Part shown: in pieces, positions 32,600 through 42,089 of the stretch
Numbering within the stretch: position 1 is the stretch's first letter
Layout of the letters: the number at the start of each line of letters is the position of its first letter
Source: Ligula intestinalis
Lineage: Eukaryota; Platyhelminthes; Cestoda; Diphyllobothriidea; Diphyllobothriidae
DNA length: 64,000 bases
Direction: 5' to 3'
Assembly (NCBI GenBank): GCA_036362985.1
Contig: JAYGXS010000008.1
Span: forward strand, 26,637,922 to 26,701,921
Notes under the pieces: model-generated
What the model was told of the DNA's origin: nothing
The model's input: the letters and a program-made list of their open reading frames with translations, nothing else
The model's database searches: none
Made by a program: the position numbers and the translations under genes

Positions 32600-33425
32600 A
32601 CGAGGAGCGGGCCAGGGAACGGGGAGGCATAGAAGCCCACTTGATGCGGAGGTGGTGGTTCGATTTGAGCGCTTAACTTTCGCCAGGGCGCGGGGCCCCT
32701 GGTTAACGGGGAAGGACAGTGACGGAATGTTCTCACTTTCGATGCCTCACTCTGGAGGCTCGTAATTCTGTTTGCCTTCACACTTTCGGCTGCTTTCGCA
32801 CTTGCTGGAAAAGTTGAGGAACGGGTCAAATAGCCAACTGCTCCTTCTTCCAGTCTGAGTTCTGGTGTGAATAACTGATCTTCTATGATCTCGATTGTGT
32901 TCATTGGTGGTCTTCCCCGCGCAGTCGATTTTAGTTCAAAATTGCCTCTCGAGGGTGGAGAACATCTAGGAACGGCAGTTCGTTTGTCACAGCCGACAGA
33001 TTTCAGGATATCGGGGAATTTAAACTGACCCAATTGTGAAAAAAGCTCGCGGCGTTCGGCGGGATTTGAACCCGCATAGTAAAGAAGGCTTTTATGCGAA
33101 GCCAATGCTATCCCAGTTTAGCTACAAACGCCACGCCTGCGCCGTGAATTTAATGATACTTGGATCGATCGGTCGCCGTGGAATTCTCCATCGAATTTCC
33201 TCTCCAGGATGACGAAGACCTCTTCGACACATCCAGTCCAATACACTGGCTTACATTTTGCGAAAAGTAGGGTTTCTTCTACCTGCAGAACTGCCTTTAC
33301 GTTTAGCCTGAGAGCGATGATCCCATTGGTGAATGTGGTGGTCGAGGGGTAAACGTACAGTACTATACTATTGCTTGCCGGAGGATCTATCCCGTGTTGC
33401 AACATTATTTTAGTACGACTGATCA
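32600..33425 (-). pseudogene. PLE reverse transcriptase remnant interrupted by a SINE
   Basis: The reverse strand reads YPSTTTFTNGIIALRLNVKA, VLQVEETLLFAKCKPVYWTG, CVEEVFVILERKFDGEF, then after the SINE TNELPFLDVL. In PLEs this is motif B, motif C and the conserved LPFLDVL. The catalytic YVDD has become CVEE, so the polymerase is dead apart from the insertion. Downstream to about 32600 only decayed frames remain. Confidence 0.8.
33024..33145 (-). mobile_element. SINE family B, near full head, inserted in PLE
   Basis: The insertion is flanked by the 8-bp direct repeat GAATTTAA (33016-33023 and 33146-33153). The reverse strand folds as a tRNA-like head: acceptor GGCGTTT with GAACGCC, D-arm around TAGCTAAACTGGGATAGC, and T-arm GCGGG-TTCAAAT-CCCGC. 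The tail ends TTTTTTCACAATTGGGTCAGT. The head has a long variable region and a 4-bp anticodon stem. Confidence 0.82.
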
Positions 33426-33545
33426 TACAACCAACAAACGCAGTCGCAGCAAGGATCTACGGGCTACCGAAAGAACACAAATCTAGTGACCCCACCCCTT
33501 CTCCAGCCAATCGTGTCATTTTGCGGGACACTAACATTTAATCTG
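33425..33545 (+). pseudogene. PLE fragment, head-to-head with the preceding PLE
   Basis: VAARIYGLPKEHKSSDPTPS and ANRVILRDT match the conserved YGLPKVHK...RPIVS block near the start of PLE reverse transcriptases (compare FYGLSKVHKKNIPHRPIVS at 41.7 kb). It reads rightwards while the fragment at 32600-33425 reads leftwards, so they abut head to head. Confidence 0.7.
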
Positions 33546-33659
33546 GATAGATGGCCGTTCGGAAATCTGCAGTCCCTCATCTCCGACGCGTTAGCTTTTT
33601 TCTGACAAGGTGAACGACGAAGATTAGAATGCGCGCCACTCAGTTAGTCGGGCTAGAGG

Positions 33660-34960
33660 CGATCCAATTCACGCCTTGTTGTATGAATTCGATTCCTCTG
33701 TTTGTGGCTCAGGTCGTATGTGGTTCGCGCAGCCGAGTTTTTTTTTAAAAAATTTCAAGCACCGCTTTCCATTGTCTCGGTGGGCGAAGGTGACAGAGAC
33801 TGCGCAAGTAGGCTCTCGAAAAGCGGGCCGAGGTCAAACGACGAGGGTGGGGTGGGGGTGTTGGGTTGTGTTGTCCGGACCTATGCCGTCTAGAGAGCAG
33901 TTTATCACGGCCAATCCAAGTGGTGTGAGAAAGCGGCCGACGGCCCTCGAGATCCACAGAATCGCTCGCCAAAATTTGGGGTCGGTGCGATTTTATTGCT
34001 CATCTCGTTTGTGCCGGCACCGGTTGGAGGCGATCACATCTACGGCTTCTCAACTAATAGCGATTTTGAATTGCACTCTTTCTGTGCTATGCGTGTGTAC
34101 GTCTTCCCCGCTCAAAACCGTGGCTTGGAAGGTTGCCAACTGATGGACTAACTTGCATGCCGCAATGTGTATCTTATGAGAGTCACGCTGCAATGGCTCC
34201 TTCTTAATGTGACCTTTATGCTGCTCCCGTACCGCGGGAGCCTACCTAGCGAGGTGTGTTGTTGATACGCCTATTGAGTGTTGGTCGTGCCAGCCGCCTG
34301 CGTCCTCCTCCATCTCCGGTCTCCTTGACTTTTGTCGTGATACCGGGTCCGGGCCTGGAAGTGGGTGCGGTGAGAGAGTGGGTGCACTTTCACTAAAATC
34401 CCGCGGGGTCACCGCGTTGTTTCAGCTTGCTGAGGTTCGTGATGGACATCGTCGAGAGCGACGGTCGAACTGTCGATATCACGACATTTACTGCCTAAAC
34501 GGACCACGTGGTAAATGCACTGAACCAACTCCGATAACAAATTCTGAGCCATGGGGGGAGACGTTAGTGCAGACTCAGATACCTTTGCGACATTCCCACT
34601 TCGTGGGATCCAAGTCAGGCATGGCTACTACCGAGCAGGTTACCCTGGCGATTTTGTACGTCGAAAGAAGAGGAACTAGATAGGTCCAATCAGGCAACCC
34701 CGAACAAATACATGGCGAATCCTTTGGATAAAAAGCGGCACACTCCGCTTAGAGGTTTGGCTATCTTTCTTAGAATGAAGTCGTCTGTAAGATCCCGTGC
34801 AAAGTCTCCAATGCCGCATATAATGGTCAAACAGAAATATTCTGCTTCCGCATGCATCTATGCGCGCAAACTGACCCTAATTTCATAGTGATAATGCACA
34901 CCCTTCGCATAGTCGGAGGAGGTCCCTCAAAAGGGGCTTACGGCTTCTCGCGGCCAAGTG
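33660..34960 (+). repeat. PLE-associated repeat unit U, copy 1, including repeat J
   Basis: 33690-33890 (TTTGTGGCTCAGGTCGT, AGCCGAGTTTTTTTTT, CTCGAAAAGCGGGCCGAGGTC, TATGCCGTCTAGA) matches 34985-35230. 34570-34870 (GCGACATTCCCACTTCGTGGGATCCAAGTCAGGCA, in parts; CAGGCAACCCCGAA; CCGTGCAAAGTCTCCAATGC) matches 35365-35690. The last part corresponds to a GIY-YIG segment, here badly decayed. Repeat J lies between (34075-34500, reverse relation to 57.6 kb). Confidence 0.6.
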
Positions 34961-34969
34961 CTCCAATGT

Positions 34970-36420
34970 CTCCGCACCTTGTTCTATGAATCGGCACCCT
35001 CGGTTTGTGGTTCGTGTCATGTGTGTGTAGCCAGGTTTTTTTATTTTGTCAAGTACCGCGGCCCAGCCCACTTACTATCGTCAGTAATCCGCAGTGGTAT
35101 CTCGGCAGGTGGGGTGGGGAGCGGGTGAGTAGATGCCGCGCAGGTATGCTTTCAAAAAGCGAGCCTTGGTCAAAATATGCGGCCGAGGGGAGGGGGTGTG
35201 GTGTCGGCGAACGGGCTGGGTATATGCCATCTAACACGACATTTTCCGTGTGGTAGATGCACTGAACCGACACGGGGGACAGATCAGGGCTCCCTTAACA
35301 AGTACCAAACACGCGGGCGAGGATTGCGTTGGTGACACACGTAGGTTCAGCCTCAGTCACAAGCCACCCATGGCCTTTGCGACACCCCCACCCCGTGGGA
35401 TCTAAGTCAGGCAGGGTGGCTGCCAAACAGGTAAGCCTGGCGATTTTTTACTTGCGAGAAAGAGAAACTAGGTAGTTTCAAACAGGCAACCCCGAATAAA
35501 ACGTGGCGCACAAACCTAAGGGCTACTTTCCAAACTCACTTTGGACATCCTAAGGAGACAGTGGGCTAAGAAAGGGATTGTCTGTAGAAATCCGTGCAAA
35601 GCTTGCGATGCTGTATATTATGACCAAACGGAAAGAAGTCTGCCTCCACAGGCATCTACGCATACCGACTTGCCATACCCTTCGCAACGTCAGATTCTGC
35701 CGCCTCAAAAAAGGCTCACGGCTTCTTGAGGCATGCACTTTCATAACTTAATCGGCAGTGTACAAAATTCTCAGGGAAAAAAAAGGGGAATAGATGAGAA
35801 CTGCTCAAAACAGACCTAAGCAAACGGTGACCGCTACTTGGTGAACACGCCAAGTTACTAGTTATCTATGCATGTTCCTAAGAGAAGTGGAGACGCGCGT
35901 CTCCGGGCATGAATGAGAAGAACAGACGATCATATGAACCATAGTTGTATTTGTCGTAATGGTAAACGAGGCCAGATTTCTGCCGCCGGTCTCTTTGTGT
36001 CAGTTCAGCAAGAAGAACAACGAACAAGGTCGTAAGGGAAAGGAAGTCGTTTATTGCCCCTTGAATATGTTCATAGATGGGCCAATCAGTTTGTGCCTTC
36101 ATGTGCCTAAAGGCTTGATTGGCCATCACGCGCGCGCGCCCGTCGGCGCACGACTTCATCCTAGCCGGCTGGTGTCACCTCTATCCTTCGTTCTTTATTT
36201 GTGGGCAGGGGGCCGACCGCTTGTTAGGAATAATCCCAACAGTATTGTCCTGATGATTCAAAAGCAGACAAGTTCTTCCATCGTTAGAGGCCAGAGTGTG
36301 ATAGCACGCCTCACAGTATTTAAAGGCGATGATATTCATCGATATTGCCGACTTAACAAGGCGACCAGAGGGCAGGGGCACTGGGGGGAGAGGACCCTCA
36401 ATCATGATGCTACTTAATGG
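34970..36420 (+). repeat. Unit U copy 2, left arm of a large inverted repeat
   Basis: This segment matches 38050-39670 in reverse complement. The central 190 bp (35541-35729) is almost identical, translating to the same 62 residues in both arms. It contains a PLE GIY-YIG start, KKGIVCRNPCKACDAVYYDQ then TERSLPP. About 36025-36205 is extra sequence absent from the other arm. 36210-36410 pairs with 38055-38230. Confidence 0.8.
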
Positions 36421-36432
36421 GGGGGGGGGGGG
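36419..36432. repeat. Poly-G tract
   Basis: A run of 14 G at the inner end of the left inverted arm. Tract length in the assembly is unreliable. Confidence 0.8.
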
Positions 36433-36589
36433 TTGGTGTTCTAACTTGGGTGCTTATCTTTCGCCTGCCTGTGCGACCCATGCGGGCGGAGTCAGGACCG
36501 TGACGGATTGTGTTCCGTTTAGGTGCCCCTCATTCGCACTTGGTCAGCGGTCACCAGGTTGATAATCTTGTTAACGCTCAGACTTCTCT

Positions 36590-37420
36590 CTGCTTTTCCC
36601 ACCTTCCGCATAAGTTGAAAAACTAGTCAAAGTGTCATCCGCCTCAATTCGTGTCATCTGCTTCCTCGGATGGGCTGTGGCTAGGCATATCTGCGCCATG
36701 GACTGCCATGTGTTCAGATTCACTTTCATCGGCCTTTAATTCATTGGTGGCTTTCCTGTGCATCGTCGTTTTCAGATTACCACTCGATTTTTGGTCGAAG
36801 AGGACGTCCAAGAATGACGGTTATTTATTGGTTCCTGCTTCCGTTTTGAGTGTGATGTCAGGGAAAAGAAGATGGCATTATCTGACCACTTACCACTCGA
36901 CGAGACTTAAGGTGTCGTCGACATATCGAGCACAAAATGTCGGTCTGTCTGAACATTTTAGAGAACTGCCTCTATAAGACCGGTGATCCAATTGGCCTAC
37001 CCTTGACCTGCCCAAAGATAAATTATGTCTTCAGGCCTTGATTTTAGTAATTTGACGAGTTGTCCCCCTTTCGCTATATCTTCCGTCTTGGCTTACTGAC
37101 TTCCGAACGGTTTGCTGGCGGTTTTGACTTTCAGGCCCTGTGAGGTCGACGTTAACAGAGAGAGAGGTGACGCCGAATGACACCATTATATCGTTTGCAG
37201 TAAGGTTCACTCACTTGAGTAACAGAACAGACCGTGGTGGCCATGCCTGAGGTTAACGACTGCAGATTTCGGAAAATCCATCTTTCCGGGCACGCCGGAT
37301 TTGTGTTCATTTGGTAGCCCGTAGGACTCTGATTTGACGTCTGTTGGTTTAATGGTCGGTCGTATGGAATGACGTGTCCTAACGCGATACAGATGCATTG
37401 ATGTTATAGGCCTGAACACT
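36590..37420 (-). pseudogene. PLE reverse transcriptase remnant in the spacer of the inverted repeat
   Basis: The reverse strand reads SYGLPNEHKSGVPGKMDF at about 37330-37260 and, after decay, FCARYVDDTLSLVEW near 36930 and SFLDVLFDQKSSGNLKTTMH then RKAT near 36770. These are the YGLPKVHK, catalytic YVDD and FLDVL blocks in the right order. Stops and shifts are frequent. Confidence 0.75.
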
Positions 37421-37439
37421 CAGCCCTAAGTCACCGCAT

Positions 37440-37760
37440 CACACCAATGGAATCATCACTCTCAAACTTGAGCATGGAGACAGTTCTCGAACAAGTTGCT
37501 ACCCTACGTTCCGCAGACTCTGGGCCAACATTTTTAACTCGACACGTCGAAGATGCGTTCGTTCTCATGGAGAGGAAAATGACCAGGAAATGTAACTCCA
37601 CCCTGAAGCCCGTTTTCGTCGTCCCTATCGTCCCTGTCGTCCCTATAGGTTCTCTCCCATCAAAAACCCAAACGGAACTACAATCGACCATGCAAACAAA
37701 GGCACCCAGTGAACAAAACCGAGCAGCCGAGATCATAGGACGCACGTTAATCTAAACACG
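37440..37760 (+). pseudogene. PLE reverse transcriptase fragment, opposite orientation
   Basis: PTFLTRHVEDAFVLMERKMT is the PLE motif C region, with YVDD changed to HVED. VLEQVATLRSADSGPTFL precedes it, matching VLQRLEALVFA.C.P.FW. The fragment at 36590-37420 reads the other way, so the two meet head to head near 37430. Confidence 0.68.
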
Positions 37761-38049
37761 CACGAGTCTTTGGTGGACAGGCGCTTAGCCGCCCCAGAAC
37801 GAAGACTCGGTGAATGAGAAGTTAGCTATTTGATCAGATTGTCAATTTATCCGGAAGATGGGAAAAGCAGACGGAAATGTGAACGCAAACAAAATGACTA
37901 GCCTGGGATGAATACACAAGTGGATGAGAGTGCTAGTGGCTACTGCCAACGCGCGAACACCGGCCCCGAACGAGCCATACGTAACACAATCTGTCTACCT
38001 CGTTCACTGCGGGCCCAGTGCAGAGATAAGCACCACTTCCGTATCCAGT

Positions 38050-39670
38050 GGCATGATGACTGATGGTCCTCTTCCTCTGCCCGGTCTTTCATGCACTCTG
38101 GCTGCCTTGATAAACCCACATTAAGGAACCTCACCTGTGAGGAAAACTGTGAGGTGTGGTATCACACTCTTGCCCCCGACGATAGACGAACTTGCCTGCT
38201 TGTGAATCGTCACGACTCTGGTTCCTATGATAACATTTTCTTCTCAGTCATGTGTGGGACGCACATCTTCGCTTCCCTTAGGAACACATATTTGAAGTAA
38301 TTTGGCGTGTTCGCCAATTAGTGGCCGCCGTTTGAGTAAGTCTGCACTGAGCAGTTCTCATCTATTCCTCCTTTTTCACTGAGAATTTTGTACACGGCCG
38401 ATTAAGTTATGAAAGCGCGTGGCCCCAAGAAGCCGTAAGGCTTTTTTTGGGTGGAGGGGCAGACCCCGACTATGTGAAGGCCAGTTGGTATGCATAGGTG
38501 CCTGTGGAGGCAGATTTTTTTCCGTTTGGCCATAACAAACGGCATCGCAGGCTTTGCATGGGATGTTGTAGACGATTCCTTTCTTTGCCCAACCTCTCCT
38601 TAGAGGGTCCAAACTGAGTGTTCGTTGATCTTCTTGCTGAACTGACACAAAGAGACTGGCAGCAGAAATCTAGCCTCGTTTACCATTACAACAAATACAA
38701 CTATGGTTCCTATGATCGTCTCTTCGTCTCATTCATGCCCGGGGACGCGCGTCTTCACTTCTCTTAGGAACATGCATATATAACTAGTAACTTGGCGTGT
38801 TCACCAAGTAGCGGTCACCGTTTGCGTAGGTCTGTTTTGAGCAGTTCTCATCTATTCCCCTTTTTCCCCAGAGAATTTTGTACACTGCCGATTAAGTTAT
38901 GAAAGTGCGTGCCTCAAGAAGCCGTGAGCCTTTTTTGAGGCGGCAGAATCTGACGTTGCGAAGGGTATGGCAAGTCAGTATGCGTAGATGCCTGTGGAGG
39001 CAGACTTCTTTCCGTTTGGTCATAATATACAGCATCGCAAGCTTTGCACGGATTTCTACAGACAATCCCTTTCTTAGCCCACTGTCTCCTTAGGATGTCC
39101 AAAGTGAGTTTGGAAAGTAGTCCTTAGATTTGTGCGCCACGTCTTATTCGGGGTTGCCTGTTTGGAACTACCTAGTTCCTCTTCCTCGGAAGTAAAGAAT
39201 CGCCAGGCTAACCTGTTTGGCAGCCACCCTGCCTGACTTAGATCCCACGGGGTGGGGGTGTCGCAAAGGCCATGGGTGGCTTGTGACTGAGGCTGAACCT
39301 ACGTGTGTCACCAACGCAACTCCCCCCGCGTGTTTGGTACGACTTATGAGAGGCCTGGCCTGTCTCCCATGTCGGTTCAGTGCATCTACCACGCGAAAAA
39401 TGTCATGCTACCACTGTGAGTTAGACGGCATAGACCCAGCTCGTCCGCGGGCGCCCCCCCCCCCCCCCCCCCCCCCCACGGCCGCATAGCTTGACGACGA
39501 CCTGCGCGGCATCTACTCTCCCTCTACCCCGGCCCCTGAGCCGCCGAGACACGATTGCAGATGACTGACGATCGTAGGTGGGCTCGGGCGCGGTACTTGA
39601 CAAAGTAAATAAACCGGCTTTACACAATCGGCCTGAACCACAAACTGAGGACCTCGGTTCATAGATCAAA
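38050..39670 (-). repeat. Right arm of the inverted repeat, with an extra tandem unit
   Basis: Reverse complement of 34970-36420. Within it, 38205-38640 and 38695-39110 are two direct copies (about 484 bp apart) of the GIY-YIG-bearing part: KKGIVYNIPCKACDAVCYGQ then TEKNLPP at about 38590-38510, and KKGIVCRNPCKACDAVYYDQ at about 39075-39015, both on the minus strand. The first copy is diverged and the second is nearly identical to the left arm. A C run at 39454-39477 sits near the outer end. Confidence 0.8.
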
Positions 39671-39937
39671 GCGCAGATCGAATCGTACCCGGGTGACTAC
39701 AGCCCGACTGACCGCTAGCGAGCGAGCGCGCGAGTGCGTGACGGGAACCACCCCTCAACGTTAACCTTGCCAAAAAAACAACTACCGCATCCCTCAGCTA
39801 GGTGTCGATTGGGGGGAGCAGGTTAGGCCCGCCAATTCCTCCACCCAGCCGGTTCTCTGTGCGAAATGGGGGTCATAAAACAGCAGCGTACGGGTGACAG
39901 CACCAGAGCGGCTAAATGTGCAAAATAGTTCTCTGGA

Positions 39938-40235
39938 CGAGGAAGAAGGCGTATCGAGCACCAGATCAATTGATTTATGGTTCTGAGCTTTCGAACTCGT
40001 ACAAGAGTCCATCTTCAGAGATGAGAAAGCGACCAAAAAAGATGTTAATCATAGTGGCCATAGGCCAATCAACTGTCAGAAATCGTCAGGTTGTCAAGAC
40101 ATTAGAAACAGCAAACGAAAAGGGGATGTGGGGGAGAAGGGCAATTAGCTGGCAGTGGGATCGGAGGGGTCGGAGGGGCAATTATAGTGATGTAGGCTAA
40201 CCTGCTGCCAGTGGAACCGGGGGTCATGAACAGCA
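39938..40235 (+). repeat. Left inverted terminal repeat of the PLE
   Basis: Reads inward as GACGAGGAAGAAGGCGTATC, GAGCACCAGATCAATTGATT, CATAGTGGCCATAGGCCAATCA and GGGGGTCATGAA (first and third with point differences between arms). The reverse complement of 42090-42385 has the same order. It carries the hairpin motif on the minus strand at 40018-39983 and a CCAAT word near 40065. Confidence 0.85.
39983..40018 (-). other. Hairpin motif in the PLE left terminal repeat
   Basis: Minus strand: CTGAAGAT, GGACTC, loop TTGTAC, GAGTTC, GAAAGCTCAG. The stem is 6 bp with one G-U pair. It is on the PLE sense strand, about 235 bp beyond the stop codon at 40253. Confidence 0.6.
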
Positions 40236-40252
40236 AGTAGCGTGCCGACTCG

Positions 40253-40989
40253 TCACTCCGTAGGTGGTCCTGGTAACTCCACCTCCTCTTCCGGCCCCTT
40301 CGTTGTGGGATTCTCTTCGCTTGCCGGCCTTGTGTGTGGTTTGGCTTCGTTCTGTTTCCTTCCCAAATAATGGTGCAAGACTTTGTAGGCCGCTGGCAGC
40401 TCTTGATGCCTGTTGATCGAGTTGGCATCCGAGTGCCATGCCTCGAGATTTAGCCTTTCGGCCTTTGAGGTTCCTCGGCCTACGATGGTCGCTCCTTTGA
40501 GATCAAAGTTATGGTCAGTCTCTACAATGTGTGCTACCAGTTGCGAGTTTTGGTCCAGTCTCTGGGCCGCTCGTTTGTGCTTTTGTAGGCGGGTTTGGAA
40601 TTTGCGGCTTGTTTCTCCAACATGTTTGCAGTCTCCCTCATTGCAGAGGTTTCTGTGGGAGGCAGTCGGTCTTTAGGTTGCATCACCTAGCGGCGTATTG
40701 TCGCTTGAGGTCGACGGACTATGCCTACGCCAGCAGGTTGTACCAGTCGTGAGACTGCTTCGGAGACGCCTTTTATGTAGGGAGTGGCCCTCCAGACATC
40801 CGGTTGCCTTTGTACTGGCCGTCGTTTGTTCCCTCGGCGTCTGCTTCGTTTTATAAAGGAATTGGGGTAGCCATTAGTTCGGAAGAGTTGCTGAAGATAT
40901 TGTTGTTCAGCTCTTCTGGCAGCTGGTGCGCTGCAGTGTGTTTGAACTCTTTGGAACAGAGTACGAACGCAGCTACGTTTGTGGCACAT
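40253..40989 (-). pseudogene. PLE linker and GIY-YIG-like carboxy domain
   Basis: 40989-40687 reads HKRSCVRTLFQRVQTHCSAP, FRTNGYPNSFIKRSRRR and RRPQATIRR to a TAG. After this stop and a frame change near 40640 comes LCNEGDCKHVGETSRKFQTR, SQLVAHIVETDHNFDLKGA, IVGRGTSKAERLNLEAWHSD, ANSINRHQELPAAYKVLHHY, and a polar tail to TGA. The first strand of the endonuclease (the GIY part) is missing. The later VGETSRKFQTR and the AWHSDANSINRH...LPAAY block are intact. Confidence 0.85.
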
Positions 40990-41923
40990 AGGGGTGATGG
41001 CTGTTGAAATGTAGTACTTGATTCTTGTTGGTGGCCTTTCTGAATACTATAGTTTCCAGAAGTCCAGTCGAGCACCGGCGCACCAGGACATCGAGGAAGG
41101 GTAGTTGGTCATTTCTTTCCACCTCCATTGTGAATTGGATATTTGGATCAACAGAGTTTAGTAGCTCATTGAGGTGCTCGAAATCAGATGTTTTGACAAT
41201 GACGAAGGTGTCATCGACATAACAAGCCCAAAACTTCGGTTGATGCTTGGTGAAGACCAAGTGTTCTATCCGTTGGAGAACCACTTCGGCAATCAGGTCT
41301 GACAGGTGGAAGCCCGTGGGAGTGCCTTTAATCTGCGCGTACATTTGTCCATCAAACATGAAGTTCGTTTTGAGGCAGTGCCGTAGAAGTTCAAGCAAAT
41401 GTTCGGACTTTAGTGGTTTTTCGTTCTCATCGTAGCGTTCGGATAGAAGTTGTCCCACAACATCTCGCGCTAATTGTTGTGGGATGGAAGTGAAGAGTGA
41501 GACAACATCGAAGGATACCACAATGTCATCTGGTTCTACCTTCAGATGCTTTATTCGCTCGAGGAACTGTTTGGCAGAAGCTACGGTTGTTGTCGAGCCT
41601 GCTGCCAGGAACTTGAGGTGAGTGAACATCCATTTTGCCAATCCGTACGTAGGGGTACTGCGAAGGGAGACAATGGGCCTATGCGGTATGTTTTTCTTGT
41701 GTACTTTAGACAGACCGTAAAATCTTGCTGGGGCTGTGTCGGTTGGTTTCATGGAAAACCAATCCCTGGGTGTGATTGCCCCGTTTGTCTTGAGTTTTGC
41801 CAGGCTTTTGTTCATTTGGATGAGCAAATGCTTCATTTCACTGGCTGGGCATAACTTGTATGAGTCTTTGTCGTTGGGTAGGTTCTGAGCTTTCGCTTGG
41901 TAATCAGACTTGTTGAGCACCAC
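40973..41923 (-). CDS. PLE reverse transcriptase, longest intact frame (316 codons)
   Basis: The longest uninterrupted PLE frame in the window. Landmarks by residue: FYGLSKVHK (68-76) and HRPIVSLRS (81-89); SFDVVSLFTSIP (137-148, motif A); GTPTGFHLSDLIAEVVLQRIE (200-220, motif B, where the usual G..MGSPLS is altered); FWACYVDDTFVI (231-242, motif C, both aspartates kept); LPFLDVLV (274-281). It is a frame segment rather than a whole gene: the true amino terminus lies upstream in another frame (a one-base loss near 41937), and a one-base shift near 40985 ends it at FNSHHPYVPQT. The altered motif B makes activity doubtful. Confidence 0.9.
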   Translation of the reverse strand: MVLNKSDYQAKAQNLPNDKDSYKLCPASEMKHLLIQMNKSLAKLKTNGAITPRDWFSMKPTDTAPARFYGLSKVHKKNIPHRPIVSLRSTPTYGLAKWMFTHLKFLAAGSTTTVASAKQFLERIKHLKVEPDDIVVSFDVVSLFTSIPQQLARDVVGQLLSERYDENEKPLKSEHLLELLRHCLKTNFMFDGQMYAQIKGTPTGFHLSDLIAEVVLQRIEHLVFTKHQPKFWACYVDDTFVIVKTSDFEHLNELLNSVDPNIQFTMEVERNDQLPFLDVLVRRCSTGLLETIVFRKATNKNQVLHFNSHHPYVPQT

Positions 41924-42089
41924 TGTGGAACGGCCTTTTCAGCCGGCAGAATGATGATGTCCTTATCGGCTTTTAGACTTTTTAATGCCTTCTGTTCCTC
42001 TCGGCTAAGAGTTTCACGCCGTTTGTGTTGCATAAGCAGCGATACTGTTTTGTGGCGGATATACTCGTCTGTATCATCCGAGGCTAATC

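Noticed and set aside
32575..33105. 176-codon minus-strand frame as a gene
   Set aside because: It crosses a SINE and a frame-shifted PLE; its residues match PLE only where the alternative frame is read.
33676..34143. 155-codon plus-strand frame
   Set aside because: It lies wholly in the repeat unit shared with 34985-35230 and is not conserved as a frame there.
35959..36417. 152-codon plus-strand frame
   Set aside because: It spans the inverted arm, the extra insertion and the G tract boundary; the equivalent frame is absent from the other arm.
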